From Algoriphagus pacificus (GTDB lineage: Bacteria > Bacteroidota > Bacteroidia > Cytophagales > Cyclobacteriaceae): DNA of 64,000 nt. The translations under genes were made by a program, and so were the position numbers. The notes beneath the pieces are model-generated. The model was not told the origin of the DNA. It searched no databases and worked only from the letters and a program-made list of their open reading frames with translations. Where the stretch lies: the NCBI RefSeq assembly GCF_017254845.1, contig NZ_JAFKCU010000005.1, positions 124,001-188,000 of the forward strand, written 5' to 3'. The first letter of the stretch is position 1. Each line of letters opens with the position of its first letter. Of the stretch, positions 1-8,175 are shown in pieces.

Positions 1-1092
1 CGAACCTATATTTCAAGAATAGCAATCTCACCGGGAGATTCTACTTTCTCGCCTTATGCTATTTCCGGTATTTCCAGAATTGATTTGAAGCCAAGGATCT
101 ATAATTACAAGGAAAGAGAATTCGAGACAGACTTTTATCCAAATTATTCTGTTTGGTTTGATGGGGTAGAATATCCGAACCCAACAAACATCCTGGTGAA
201 CCGGACAGGAAATATTCCTTATTATGTTGTTTCGGGAGATAAGAAATCTGAGGTGCAATATATTATTTCAAGAGAAAAGCCTGATTTGTCACCTGTCTAT
301 AGCCTACCAATTATTTTTCATTTAGTAAAGGGACCAGGAAGCAGAGAAGCTTATTCAGAAGAAATTCCTGGGATTCTTGAAAAGGCAAATGAACAATTTA
401 GAAATGAACCAAGTACTTTCAGACAAAGCCATAATTCATTCGATTCCGGAATTCAATTTACTTTGGCACTCACTGATACGCTTGGCAATTTATTAAACGA
501 ACCTGGGATTCATCGGATAAACACTGATATAGACAAATTCCCCTATAATTCTAATCTAACCAATGAATTCATTTTTGAACATCTTTGGGATCCAGAAAAG
601 TACATTAATGTTTTCATCTTGGAACTGACTGGAGCAGGAGGTTTTGCCAATTTTCCCAGAGAATATCCAGCCGATCAAATCCCTCCTCTAAACTTTAATT
701 ATGCAGTTGCAGTTGGTATGTCTTCCTACCGAAACTCTACCACTTTAACCCATGAATTGGGTCATTTATTTGGTCTCCCCCACATATTTCATAACAATGA
801 ATACGACCCTTGTAAAGATGGGGATGGAATACCTGACACTGAGTCTTACCTGAAAAAGGGCGATATCTTGGCTTCCAAACAAGACATTTATTGCAACGAT
901 ATTCCATTCTACTCCACTAATTATATGGACTATATCGGGGCCAAGAATAGCTTCACTCTCGACCAAGTGATAAAAATGAGAGAAGTGGTATCAAAAAATA
1001 TTTATTTGCCAGCCATAGATTCCAAGGGAAGAATAGACCAAGGCTCATTTGTAAAAGGAACCCTGGATTTGAGTATTAAAGCAGTTCAATAA
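1..1092 (+). CDS. M43-type (pappalysin-like) zinc metalloprotease, 5' truncated by window edge
   Basis: The frame is open from base 1, so the true start lies outside the window; 363 residues are visible. A metzincin zinc site HELGHLFGLPH (HExxHxxGxxH; bases 751-783) is followed by the Met-turn NYMDYIG (bases 922-942), the arrangement of M43 peptidases. The region between them contains an acidic DPCKDGDGIPDTES stretch with Cys residues, also seen in this family. These proteases are normally secreted; the signal peptide would be in the missing N-terminus. I see no type IX secretion C-terminal domain before the stop. The in-frame TTG at base 85 is not a credible start because coding sequence continues upstream of it. 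Family call is firm; substrate unknown. Confidence 0.85.
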   Translation, partial: RTYISRIAISPGDSTFSPYAISGISRIDLKPRIYNYKEREFETDFYPNYSVWFDGVEYPNPTNILVNRTGNIPYYVVSGDKKSEVQYIISREKPDLSPVYSLPIIFHLVKGPGSREAYSEEIPGILEKANEQFRNEPSTFRQSHNSFDSGIQFTLALTDTLGNLLNEPGIHRINTDIDKFPYNSNLTNEFIFEHLWDPEKYINVFILELTGAGGFANFPREYPADQIPPLNFNYAVAVGMSSYRNSTTLTHELGHLFGLPHIFHNNEYDPCKDGDGIPDTESYLKKGDILASKQDIYCNDIPFYSTNYMDYIGAKNSFTLDQVIKMREVVSKNIYLPAIDSKGRIDQGSFVKGTLDLSIKAVQ

Positions 1093-1226
1093 GAGATATT
1101 AGATACTCTTGAATTGTATAAAAGATGGTATAGAATCTAAACTCCTGAATTTACAGACATAGGATGTCTACATTTTGTAGGGTTGGAATAAAATATCCTT
1201 ATAAAACAACTATTTTACCTTGGAAT

Positions 1227-1234
1227 TAACTTTG
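1227..1234 (+). promoter_or_regulatory. Putative Bacteroidetes -7 box upstream of the XRE gene
   Basis: TAACTTTG matches the TAnnTTTG -7 consensus and lies about 90 bp upstream of the XRE start codon. No convincing TTG -33 element is visible at the usual spacing, so this is a tentative call. Confidence 0.35.
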
Positions 1235-1323
1235 CATTTCCAGCGTCAAATCCAGAAAAGGTTTAAATTTGATCTACTACAGAATTAAGTCTTAAGCCAC
1301 AAACCGGAAAAATATCCTAAACC

Positions 1324-1743
1324 ATGAACGACTCTCCATCCAATAAAATCCATCAAGGTAGAAACGTCAAACGCTTCAGGGAAATGCTAGGCATCAAGCA
1401 GGAAGCCCTGGCTTATGAGCTAGGTGAGGACTGGAACCAGAAAAAGATTTCCCTGCTGGAACAAAAGGAAGAAATTGAAGCTAGTCTTTTAAGCCAGATT
1501 GCTGAGGCACTCAAACTTCCTGTTGAAGCATTTCAGAATTTTGATGAGGAACAAGCCGTGAATATTATTTCTAATACTTTTCAAGATTTCAAAGAGGGTG
1601 CTGTGGCTATTAATGTAAATCCAACTTTTCACCCAATAGATAAATTGATCCAGCTTCACGAAGAAAAAATTGCATTGTACGAGCGTATGCTCAAGGAGAA
1701 AGATGAGATGATGGCCAGGCTGGAGAAGTTGATCGGAAAGTAA
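1324..1743 (+). CDS. XRE-family helix-turn-helix transcriptional regulator
   Basis: 139 residues. The N-terminal half (about residues 10-65) has the lambda-repressor-like HTH pattern: GRNVKRFREMLGIKQEALA, then a kink and KKISLLEQKEEI as recognition helix. The C-terminus (about residues 105-137) is a charged amphipathic coiled coil (HEEKIALYERMLKEKDEMMARL) that probably dimerises. This size and architecture are common for small Bacteroidetes XRE regulators. It stands alone; its targets cannot be inferred. The 293 bp after it, before the next gene, are AT-rich with no feature that I recognise. Confidence 0.8.
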   Translation: MNDSPSNKIHQGRNVKRFREMLGIKQEALAYELGEDWNQKKISLLEQKEEIEASLLSQIAEALKLPVEAFQNFDEEQAVNIISNTFQDFKEGAVAINVNPTFHPIDKLIQLHEEKIALYERMLKEKDEMMARLEKLIGK

Positions 1744-2036
1744 TGGCATCTTTTTAATTACCTTAAATCCCTCAAGGCCTTTCCTATCACTCTTCCTACC
1801 ATCTTTGCTACATTTTCTCTCCCAATAAAAGCAGCTTACTAGCATCATCAGCATAGTATACTTTAGTGTAAAACCATTCTATGACCAATCCAAAAACAAT
1901 CTGAAATCAATCCATAATTAATAAATTATTGGTTTGAAGATAATTGTAGAGTGATTTTAGATAAAAAACAAACTAATTTATTGTGTGATTATTCTTTTTT
2001 TAAACTAAATTCTACTGTAAATTAAACAGTAAGCAA

Positions 2037-2693
2037 ATGGCAAGGATTACTAACTCAATTCTGGAGGGACTTTCAGGAAGCGTAGGAGATCTGACTTTTT
2101 ACAAAATAGGAGGAAAAACCTATACGCGCAGGAAACCCGGAAAGCAAAGTAAAAGTACTAAAGCAAAAACTTCAGAAATAAAGCGCCGATCTCAATCTGT
2201 GAATACGCAGAGCGTAAGATTTCTGAAAAACATTACTCATATTTTAAAGTTCGGCTATCAAAACCATGAAAACGGTGCAAGGAGAGCTTATCATGCAGCA
2301 GTCTCCTATACCAATAAAAATTCTTTCAAGTTCGAAGGCAATTCAAAAATTCTGGATATCAGCCTTGTAAAAGTAAGTCTGGGCAATCTATTAGGTCCGC
2401 AAAATGCTAAAGCGGAACGGGTTACTGATGGAATAAAATTCACCTGGACAGATAATTCCGAACAGGCATCTGCAAAACCCTAGGACAATGCTTTTCTATT
2501 TTTACTATCTACAGAAAGCACAGGCTCAGAATGGGAGTTTTTAGGTAGCATCAGAAAATCCGAAAACCATTTAATGCCAATATCTCCAATACTTGCCGAT
2601 ATAAAATGGCATGCTTGGTTAGCCTTTAGCCAAGAAAACCCTTGGACAAAGAAAAGGGACTTATCTGATTCAGTGTATCTAGGTATTGTATAA
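2037..2693 (+). pseudogene. DUF6266-like gene interrupted by an in-frame TAG
   Basis: The frame from ATG 2037 runs 148 codons to TAG at 2481-2483, then continues open in the same frame for 69 more codons to TAA at 2691-2693. The N-terminus (MARITNSILEGLSGSVGDL..., a GxxG segment then an RRKP patch, later an AYHAAV segment) looks like the Bacteroidetes family DUF6266. The part after TAG (DNAFLFLLSTES ... WHAWLAFS ... SDSVYLGIV) is the expected C-terminal half of that family, ending in its typical SdSvYLG motif. The simplest reading is a single nonsense mutation, giving a 148-residue truncated product or a dead gene; amber readthrough cannot be excluded. The function of the family is unknown to me. 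No partner genes adjoin it. Confidence 0.7.
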
Positions 2694-2747
2694 GAAATCC
2701 ATCTCCGACGATATGTTAGCTTAGGAGATTTAACCAAAAAAAACTCA

Positions 2748-2870
2748 AAGGTTGATTTCTAATTTCTGCCCAGCTTGTTTCCCCACGTGCCGATTTTATT
2801 TATTAGTTTGGTCGCTCAGGCTCGTGTCTTCACGAGCCATCAGAATAGTCAATTCGTGAAGACATGAATT
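2748..2870. repeat. Intergenic palindromic repeat, copy A
   Basis: Starts with the shared AAGGTTGATTTCT motif and contains the hairpin GGCTCGTG-TCTT-CACGAGCC (2819-2838, perfect 8-bp stem). An outer arm GTCTTCACGA (2826-2835) is repeated inverted as TCGTGAAGAC (2854-2863). The same pieces recur at 2929-3000, 5244-5347 and 10719-10767. Non-coding. Confidence 0.7.
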
Positions 2871-2928
2871 AGGGCTTTAACGTTAGTGAATACAAGAACT
2901 TAGTAGGGGAATTATAACAAAACAAAAA

Positions 2929-3000
2929 ATCCTTCTAGGTATTAATAACCTCGAAGGTTGAATTCTGCTTCGGCTTGTGTCTCCACAACCCGATTTTATT
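2929..3000. repeat. Intergenic palindromic repeat, copy B
   Basis: An imperfect inverted repeat (2929-2940 with 2948-2959, two mismatches) is followed by the shared AAGGTTGA-TTCTGCTTCGGC segment. A second hairpin GGCTTGTG-TCTC-CACAACCC (2972-2991) follows. The tail CCGATTTTATTT is shared with copy A. The copy overlaps the extended 5' frame of the GH3 gene, one reason for placing that gene's start downstream. Confidence 0.65.
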
Positions 3001-3135
3001 TTAAGCCCTATAGGAAAGGAACTTTTGGGAGAAAAATTTAACTTCTCATTTACTGCATCAGAAATCCCATCTGATTTTTTTTATATTGAGAAAGGTACCC
3101 AAATACCCTTTAGTCAATCAACCCAAAATAGTCCC

Positions 3136-5175
3136 ATGAAAAATGCTTTTAAAGTAGTGCTATTAGCGCTATTACTCTCAGGCAATACTTTGGCACAAGG
3201 AACCTATAAATTCCAGCCTACCATTGAAGGTCGTGTCGTAGATATTCTACACGAAAATCAACTCACTTTTAAAGACCTGAACAAAAACAACAAATTAGAT
3301 CCTTATGAAGATTGGCGTCAACCTGTGAACATCCGGATTACTGATTTACTAAATCAAATGACGCTGGAGGAAAAAGTGGGTATGATGCTAATCAATACGC
3401 TAAATGCTGGTGAACATGGAAAAATAACGGATCAGGCTGTAGACTTAATTGAAAATCAGAAAATGACCCGATTCATTTTCAGAAATACTATTAAAGACAA
3501 TCCAGTCAATAATGGTCCGGGGAATGGTTTTGCAGGAGTACAAATCTCTCCTTTCGATGCCGCACAATTTATGAATGCTATTCAAGAGTTATCTGAGCGC
3601 ACACGCTTGGGCATTCCGTCTATGTTTAAATCCAATTCCAGAAACCATATGGATTTTGACTCTAGAGCCGGAATTAACGTGGAGTCTGGTTCGTTTTCAG
3701 CCTGGCCTAAAGAAAGTGGTTTGGCAGCGACGAGAGATATGGAGCTAATTGCCGACTTCGCTAAAATAATGGCCGAAGAATGGAATGCTATTGGCCTGCG
3801 AGGCATGTATGGATATATGGCCGACTTGTCTACCGAACCGCGATGGTATCGCGTCCATGAGACTTTTACGGAAGACAGCGAGCTAGCATCTGATATCATC
3901 TCAGTATTGATAAAGAATCTTCAAGGAGAACAATTGAATTCAAAAAGCATTGCTTTAACTATCAAACATTTCCCTGGCGGCGGGCCACAGGAAGGAGGCG
4001 GAGATCCGCATTATGATTTTGGGAAAAACCAAGTCTATCCAGCCGGTCAATTCGATTACCACCTTGCTCCTTTTAAAGCTGCTGTGGATGCAGGGGCTTC
4101 ATCCATCATGGCATATTATGGTATTCCAGTGGGCCAGCCTTATCTACCCAATACAGTTGGGATGGCCTTTTCCAAAGGGATTTTGACAGATTTATTACGA
4201 ATTAAACTCGGCTTTAGCGGATATGTGAATTCGGATACTGGAATTATTGGTGACCGAGCTTGGGGATTGGAAGATAAGACTGTGGATGAACAAATTCTGA
4301 TTGCAATAGAGGCTGGCACGGATATTCTTTCCGGTTTTAGCAATAACAAGCAAATCCTGGACTTAGTGAAATCCGGTAAACTCTCTGAAGACAGGGTCAA
4401 TCTTTCGGTGACCAGATTATTGAAAGAGCAATTTGAATTAGGCTTATTCGAAAACCCATACGTTGATCCAAACAGAGCGGCTTATGTAGTGGGAAATCCT
4501 TCTTTCCAGAAAAAGGCTGATCTCGCACAAAGAAAATCAATTGTGCTTCTCCAAAATAAAATGACCCTTCCCCTGTCTCAACCCAAGGAACAGGATACGC
4601 TGAGAATCTTTACTATGGGAATGAATACGGCTTTGTTTAAAGATCGAGCATGGTCAAATTACATCTTCACGCCAGGCGATTACGACAAAGCAAAAAATGA
4701 AACATTACCAGCTATTTCACAAGAAACTGATATTGCTATTATCCGAATTCAGGTAACCACGAATGGTGGAAGTGAAAGAAGATTTGGGGGAGCTAGTCCT
4801 GATGAATTAAGTTTTCTATCCTTTTCAGAAATGGCAAAATCAAAGTCTTGGAAGATTTCACCTTCTTTGGAAGACATTCAGAAGATTATGGAAACTGTTG
4901 GCCCTGAGAAGACCATTTTATCCATTGACTTCCGCCAGCCATATGTATTGGATGAAGCAAGTGGCGTTCTCAATGCTGGGGGTATATTGGCTACTTTTGG
5001 AGTAAGTGATGCAGCCGTGATGGATATTATTATGGGAAAATTTAATCCAAGCGGAAAACTACCATTTGCCTTGGCAAAAACCAGTTCGGCAATTATAGAA
5101 CAAGATCCTGATGCTCCTGGATATCCCGAAAAAGATACCTTATTCCCTTTTGGATTTGGGTTAACCTATAAATAA
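3136..5175 (+). CDS. Secreted glycoside hydrolase family 3 (beta-glucosidase-type)
   Basis: 679 residues from ATG 3136, chosen because it begins a clean signal peptide (MKNAFKVVLLALLLSGNTLAQ). The longer GTG-initiated frame from 2977 would encode repeat-derived sequence. The GH3 N-terminal barrel starts near MTLEEKVGMML, carries the substrate-binding KHFPGGG (Lys277-His278), and has the catalytic nucleophile Asp367 in GYVNSDTG, where most GH3 enzymes have SDW. The C-terminal alpha/beta-sandwich runs from about residue 460 to the end. It probably releases beta-linked glucose or a related sugar in the periplasm or at the cell surface. No SusC/SusD genes adjoin, so it is not part of a visible polysaccharide-utilisation locus. 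Exact substrate cannot be told. Confidence 0.88.
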   Translation: MKNAFKVVLLALLLSGNTLAQGTYKFQPTIEGRVVDILHENQLTFKDLNKNNKLDPYEDWRQPVNIRITDLLNQMTLEEKVGMMLINTLNAGEHGKITDQAVDLIENQKMTRFIFRNTIKDNPVNNGPGNGFAGVQISPFDAAQFMNAIQELSERTRLGIPSMFKSNSRNHMDFDSRAGINVESGSFSAWPKESGLAATRDMELIADFAKIMAEEWNAIGLRGMYGYMADLSTEPRWYRVHETFTEDSELASDIISVLIKNLQGEQLNSKSIALTIKHFPGGGPQEGGGDPHYDFGKNQVYPAGQFDYHLAPFKAAVDAGASSIMAYYGIPVGQPYLPNTVGMAFSKGILTDLLRIKLGFSGYVNSDTGIIGDRAWGLEDKTVDEQILIAIEAGTDILSGFSNNKQILDLVKSGKLSEDRVNLSVTRLLKEQFELGLFENPYVDPNRAAYVVGNPSFQKKADLAQRKSIVLLQNKMTLPLSQPKEQDTLRIFTMGMNTALFKDRAWSNYIFTPGDYDKAKNETLPAISQETDIAIIRIQVTTNGGSERRFGGASPDELSFLSFSEMAKSKSWKISPSLEDIQKIMETVGPEKTILSIDFRQPYVLDEASGVLNAGGILATFGVSDAAVMDIIMGKFNPSGKLPFALAKTSSAIIEQDPDAPGYPEKDTLFPFGFGLTYK

Positions 5176-5503
5176 GAACTTGAATAGGTTGAGCAGTTAA
5201 TTCCTCGAGAATTATGGGGATAAAAAGCATTAGAAAACAAAAAAACCTTCGAGGTATTAAAAACCTCGAAGGTTGATTTCTGCTTCGGCTTGTGTCTCCA
5301 TGAGCCATAGGAATAGTCAGTTCGTGAAGACAGGAACTTCGGCAAGAGTCGAGATGGGTTACTTTTCAGACTTCTTCCTTTAGCTTTCTGACTTGAGATC
5401 CTTCGCTCCTACCTCTCTCGCCCGCCTCCCGGAGGGCAGGCAATAACGATTAAATCAGAAGGTCAGCTGAACCTAAATCCTACATCCAAAATCTTAAATC
5501 AAA
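5176..5503. other. Intergenic region with repeat copy C; no gene
   Basis: Convergent gap between the GH3 gene and the ABC permease. It holds the perfect hairpin and repeat at 5244-5347, then roughly 150 bp of unremarkable sequence including a GC-richer stretch (about 5410-5440, cccgcctcccggagggcagg) that can form a short CCTCCCGGAGG palindrome. No coding potential is seen. Confidence 0.6.
5244..5347. repeat. Intergenic palindromic repeat, copy C, with terminator-like hairpin
   Basis: Perfect inverted repeat AACCTTCGAGGT (5244-5255) / ACCTCGAAGGTT (5263-5274) with a 7-nt loop. It is preceded by an A-run on the plus strand, so on the minus strand the stem is followed by a T-run. It therefore can act as an intrinsic terminator for the ABC operon that ends at 5504. 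The shared GGTTGATTTCTGCTTCGGC segment follows, then the hairpin 5287-5306 (GGCTTGTG-TCTC-CATGAGCC) and the outer arm TCGTGAAGAC (5322-5331). Confidence 0.7.
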
Positions 5504-7957
5504 TTACTCGCTCTTTAATGAGTTTACCGGATTGGCAGTAGCAGCTTTGATGGATTGATAACTGGTGGTCAACAAAGCAATCACAATCGCAAACACTCCT
5601 GCCCCCAGGAATACCTGCCAGCCTAAATCCTGCTTGAACTGATAATCTTCCAGCCATTTTCTCATGGCGTACCAGGCCACTGGTGAAGCAATCAAGAAGG
5701 CTATCAAAACCAGTTTGGCAAACTCTTTCGACAGCAATACGATAATGCTTCCAATACTGGAACCCAGTACTTTTCGGATACCGATTTCCTTGGTTCGCTG
5801 CTCTGCAGTAAAGGCTGTCAAAGCAAACAAACCCAAACAAGCAATCACAATCGCAAAGCCGGCAAAGATGCCAAAGACCTTTCCAAGTCGGGTTTCAGCT
5901 GCATACATTTTCCCAAATCGATCATCCAGGAATGAGTAAGTAAAAGGCTGCCCGGGAGCAAATTCATTCCACTTTGCTTCCACAAATTCAATTACCTGAT
6001 CTGTATTGTTGGCATTGAATCGGAAAGAGGCTATTCCTTGTGGTCTTTTATTCAAAAATATCATCACTGACCCGATATTTTCCTTCAGAGACTCGAAGTG
6101 GAAATTTTTCACAATTCCTACCACTGTCTTATTTTGAAGGTTACTCATATCCAGGTTTTCATTATCCCCAGCCATGGTATAGATTTTCTGTCCGATTGGA
6201 TCTCCTTCAAAATTGAAGTTTTTCGCTGCCGTTTCATTGAGAATTACTGCGGAGGAATCAGATGGAAAATCCATAGAGAAATCTCTTCCTTCAGCAATCT
6301 CCATACCCAGAGTTTTCACATAATCGTAATCAACACGCCAGTTTTGAATGCTAACAAGGTTTTCAGTTTGCTTGGGATCTTTACCTTCTGCCCACCACGG
6401 GGTATCGCTCCGGTAAGTTCCAGCTACAGGTAAATAGCCAGAAATTGTCCCGGCTTCCATCATACTATTGGAAAGTACAGCAGCCTTAAAAGCTTCTGCC
6501 TGATCGCCTAGCGCATAGATATCATCTATTGTGATGATTTGATCTTTGTTAAAACCAATCTTCTTGTTTTGGATGTAATTCAACTGGTTGAATACCGCGA
6601 TGGTTGCGATGATCAAAATGATGGAAATAGAAAACTGGAAAACCACTAAAGAGCTTCGAATCAATCCGCTTTTCATTCCAGAAGCCACTTTTCCCTTAAG
6701 AATACTTATTGGCTTAAAGCCTGAAAGGAAAAAGGATGGATAGGTTCCTGCCAATAATCCTGTACCAATGGCTCCCACAACCAAAATCCCGTAAAAAGTT
6801 ATTTGAGAAAAAGGAATACTTAATGTTCTACCAGCCAAATCATTGAAAATCGGCAAAAGAAAAGCCACAATAGGAATCGCGATCAGGAAAGAAATTACGC
6901 TCAATAAGATAGACTCCATCAGGAACTGACGGATCAAGTGAGACCTGTAGGAACCCATTACTTTTCGGATCCCAACTTCCTTGGCTCGGTTAGAAGAACG
7001 TGCCGTGGATAAGTTCATAAAATTGATGCAGGCAATAACCAAAATGAATAATGCAATTGCCACAAAAAGGTAAACATAAGTGATGTTGAAATTCGGCTCA
7101 AATTCACCCATCAAATCACTTTTCAAGTGAATATCCAGCAGCGGTTGCAAAGCATATTCCATTTTACCCCCATCAGCAAGCATGGCATCCATGGTCGCAC
7201 CTTCACCAAATATTTTACTTAATTCAGGCTCTATATTTTTTTTGACCAGAGACTTCATCTTTAGATCCAAATCTTCTGGATCCGAACCCTCTCTGAGTTT
7301 GAGATAAGTCTGAAAATTATTGCTCAGCCAAGATGTGGTTTGAGCTTCTTCCAAGCCTTCCATGGAAAGCAAAAAATCGAAATGGAAATGAGTGTTTTTT
7401 GGGATATCCTCATAGATTCCTGTAATTCTGAAATCGTATTCATTGTCCAAAATCAATGATTTACCCAAGGCACTTTCTCCCGGAAAATATTTCTCTGCGG
7501 TACTTTTACTGATGGCCATTGTATTTGGTTCTGCCAAAACCCCGTCAGGACTTCCTTCCAAAAGAGGTGTTCCAAAGACGTTAAAAAAGTCCTTACTAGC
7601 CCAAATCACATTGTTTTCCTTAATATTTTGGTCTACGTTCTTGACCAAGTAAGAGCCACGCTGTCTGAAGTTTACTGCGTATTCCACTTCGGGAAATTCC
7701 GCTGGAAGTGCTTCCGCCATTGGAGCGGGAGCCTGAATCATATTCCAGTGATTCCCACCAAAAATAATATCCGCATGAATTCTGTAAATCTGATTCGCAT
7801 CTTTGAAATGCTTGTCGTAGGAGAGTTCGTTGATCACAAAAAGTGAGATGATCAGGCAGACTGCCACTCCAACCGATAAACCCAGGATATTGATAAATGT
7901 GTAGAACTTATGCTTCTTTAAGTTCCTCAGTGCGATTTTGAAATAATTCTCAAACAT
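5504..7957 (-). CDS. ABC transporter permease, MacB/FtsX type (second of two)
   Basis: 817 residues. The N-terminus MFENYFKIALRNLKKHKF followed by a hydrophobic segment (about residues 20-43) is the classic start of Bacteroidetes MacB-type permeases. A periplasmic MacB core domain follows (about 45-270), then FtsX-type membrane segments near 290-440. A second periplasmic domain (about 460-660) and three more membrane segments (about 685-805) complete a two-FtsX-domain protein with roughly eight helices. The motifs ARSSNRAKEVGIRKVMGS and TAEQRTKEIGIRKVLGSS are the conserved cytoplasmic coupling loops of the two halves. It is last in the minus-strand set fusion protein-ATPase-permease-permease and lies 218 bp from its paralogue. 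It likely exports peptides, antimicrobials or lipoprotein-like substrates; the substrate is unknown. Confidence 0.88.
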   Translation of the reverse strand: MFENYFKIALRNLKKHKFYTFINILGLSVGVAVCLIISLFVINELSYDKHFKDANQIYRIHADIIFGGNHWNMIQAPAPMAEALPAEFPEVEYAVNFRQRGSYLVKNVDQNIKENNVIWASKDFFNVFGTPLLEGSPDGVLAEPNTMAISKSTAEKYFPGESALGKSLILDNEYDFRITGIYEDIPKNTHFHFDFLLSMEGLEEAQTTSWLSNNFQTYLKLREGSDPEDLDLKMKSLVKKNIEPELSKIFGEGATMDAMLADGGKMEYALQPLLDIHLKSDLMGEFEPNFNITYVYLFVAIALFILVIACINFMNLSTARSSNRAKEVGIRKVMGSYRSHLIRQFLMESILLSVISFLIAIPIVAFLLPIFNDLAGRTLSIPFSQITFYGILVVGAIGTGLLAGTYPSFFLSGFKPISILKGKVASGMKSGLIRSSLVVFQFSISIILIIATIAVFNQLNYIQNKKIGFNKDQIITIDDIYALGDQAEAFKAAVLSNSMMEAGTISGYLPVAGTYRSDTPWWAEGKDPKQTENLVSIQNWRVDYDYVKTLGMEIAEGRDFSMDFPSDSSAVILNETAAKNFNFEGDPIGQKIYTMAGDNENLDMSNLQNKTVVGIVKNFHFESLKENIGSVMIFLNKRPQGIASFRFNANNTDQVIEFVEAKWNEFAPGQPFTYSFLDDRFGKMYAAETRLGKVFGIFAGFAIVIACLGLFALTAFTAEQRTKEIGIRKVLGSSIGSIIVLLSKEFAKLVLIAFLIASPVAWYAMRKWLEDYQFKQDLGWQVFLGAGVFAIVIALLTTSYQSIKAATANPVNSLKSE

Positions 7958-8024
7958 AATTGTGCTGGATAAGGTTGGTCAAAATTCTGGAACGCAGGGT
8001 CTTTCATCTGTTAGATGCGTTCTA

Positions 8025-8042
8025 AGTGAAACAGGTTTCACT
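8025..8042. promoter_or_regulatory. Short perfect palindrome between the two permease genes
   Basis: AGTGAAAC-AG-GTTTCACT, 8-bp arms with a 2-bp spacer, in the 218-bp gap upstream of the second permease. It could be an operator or a short hairpin affecting expression of the distal permease. No promoter box is recognised beside it. Confidence 0.3.
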
Positions 8043-8175
8043 TTATATTCATTTTGGATTGATATTTTCTATTTCAAAGGATTCAGATTCTTGAAGCATC
8101 ATTTCATTCATCCAATACAGATTCTGAAATCGCCACCTCAAATCACAAATCCTATATCATATATCTTAAATCCAT

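Noticed and set aside
2977-3135. Longer GTG-initiated N-terminus for the GH3 gene
   Set aside because: It is encoded by an intergenic repeat copy, has no family similarity, and would bury a clear signal peptide that starts at ATG 3136.
5499-5840. Overlapping open frames inside the permease gene
   Set aside because: They are shadows in another frame of a well-supported gene and have no start context or recognisable motif.
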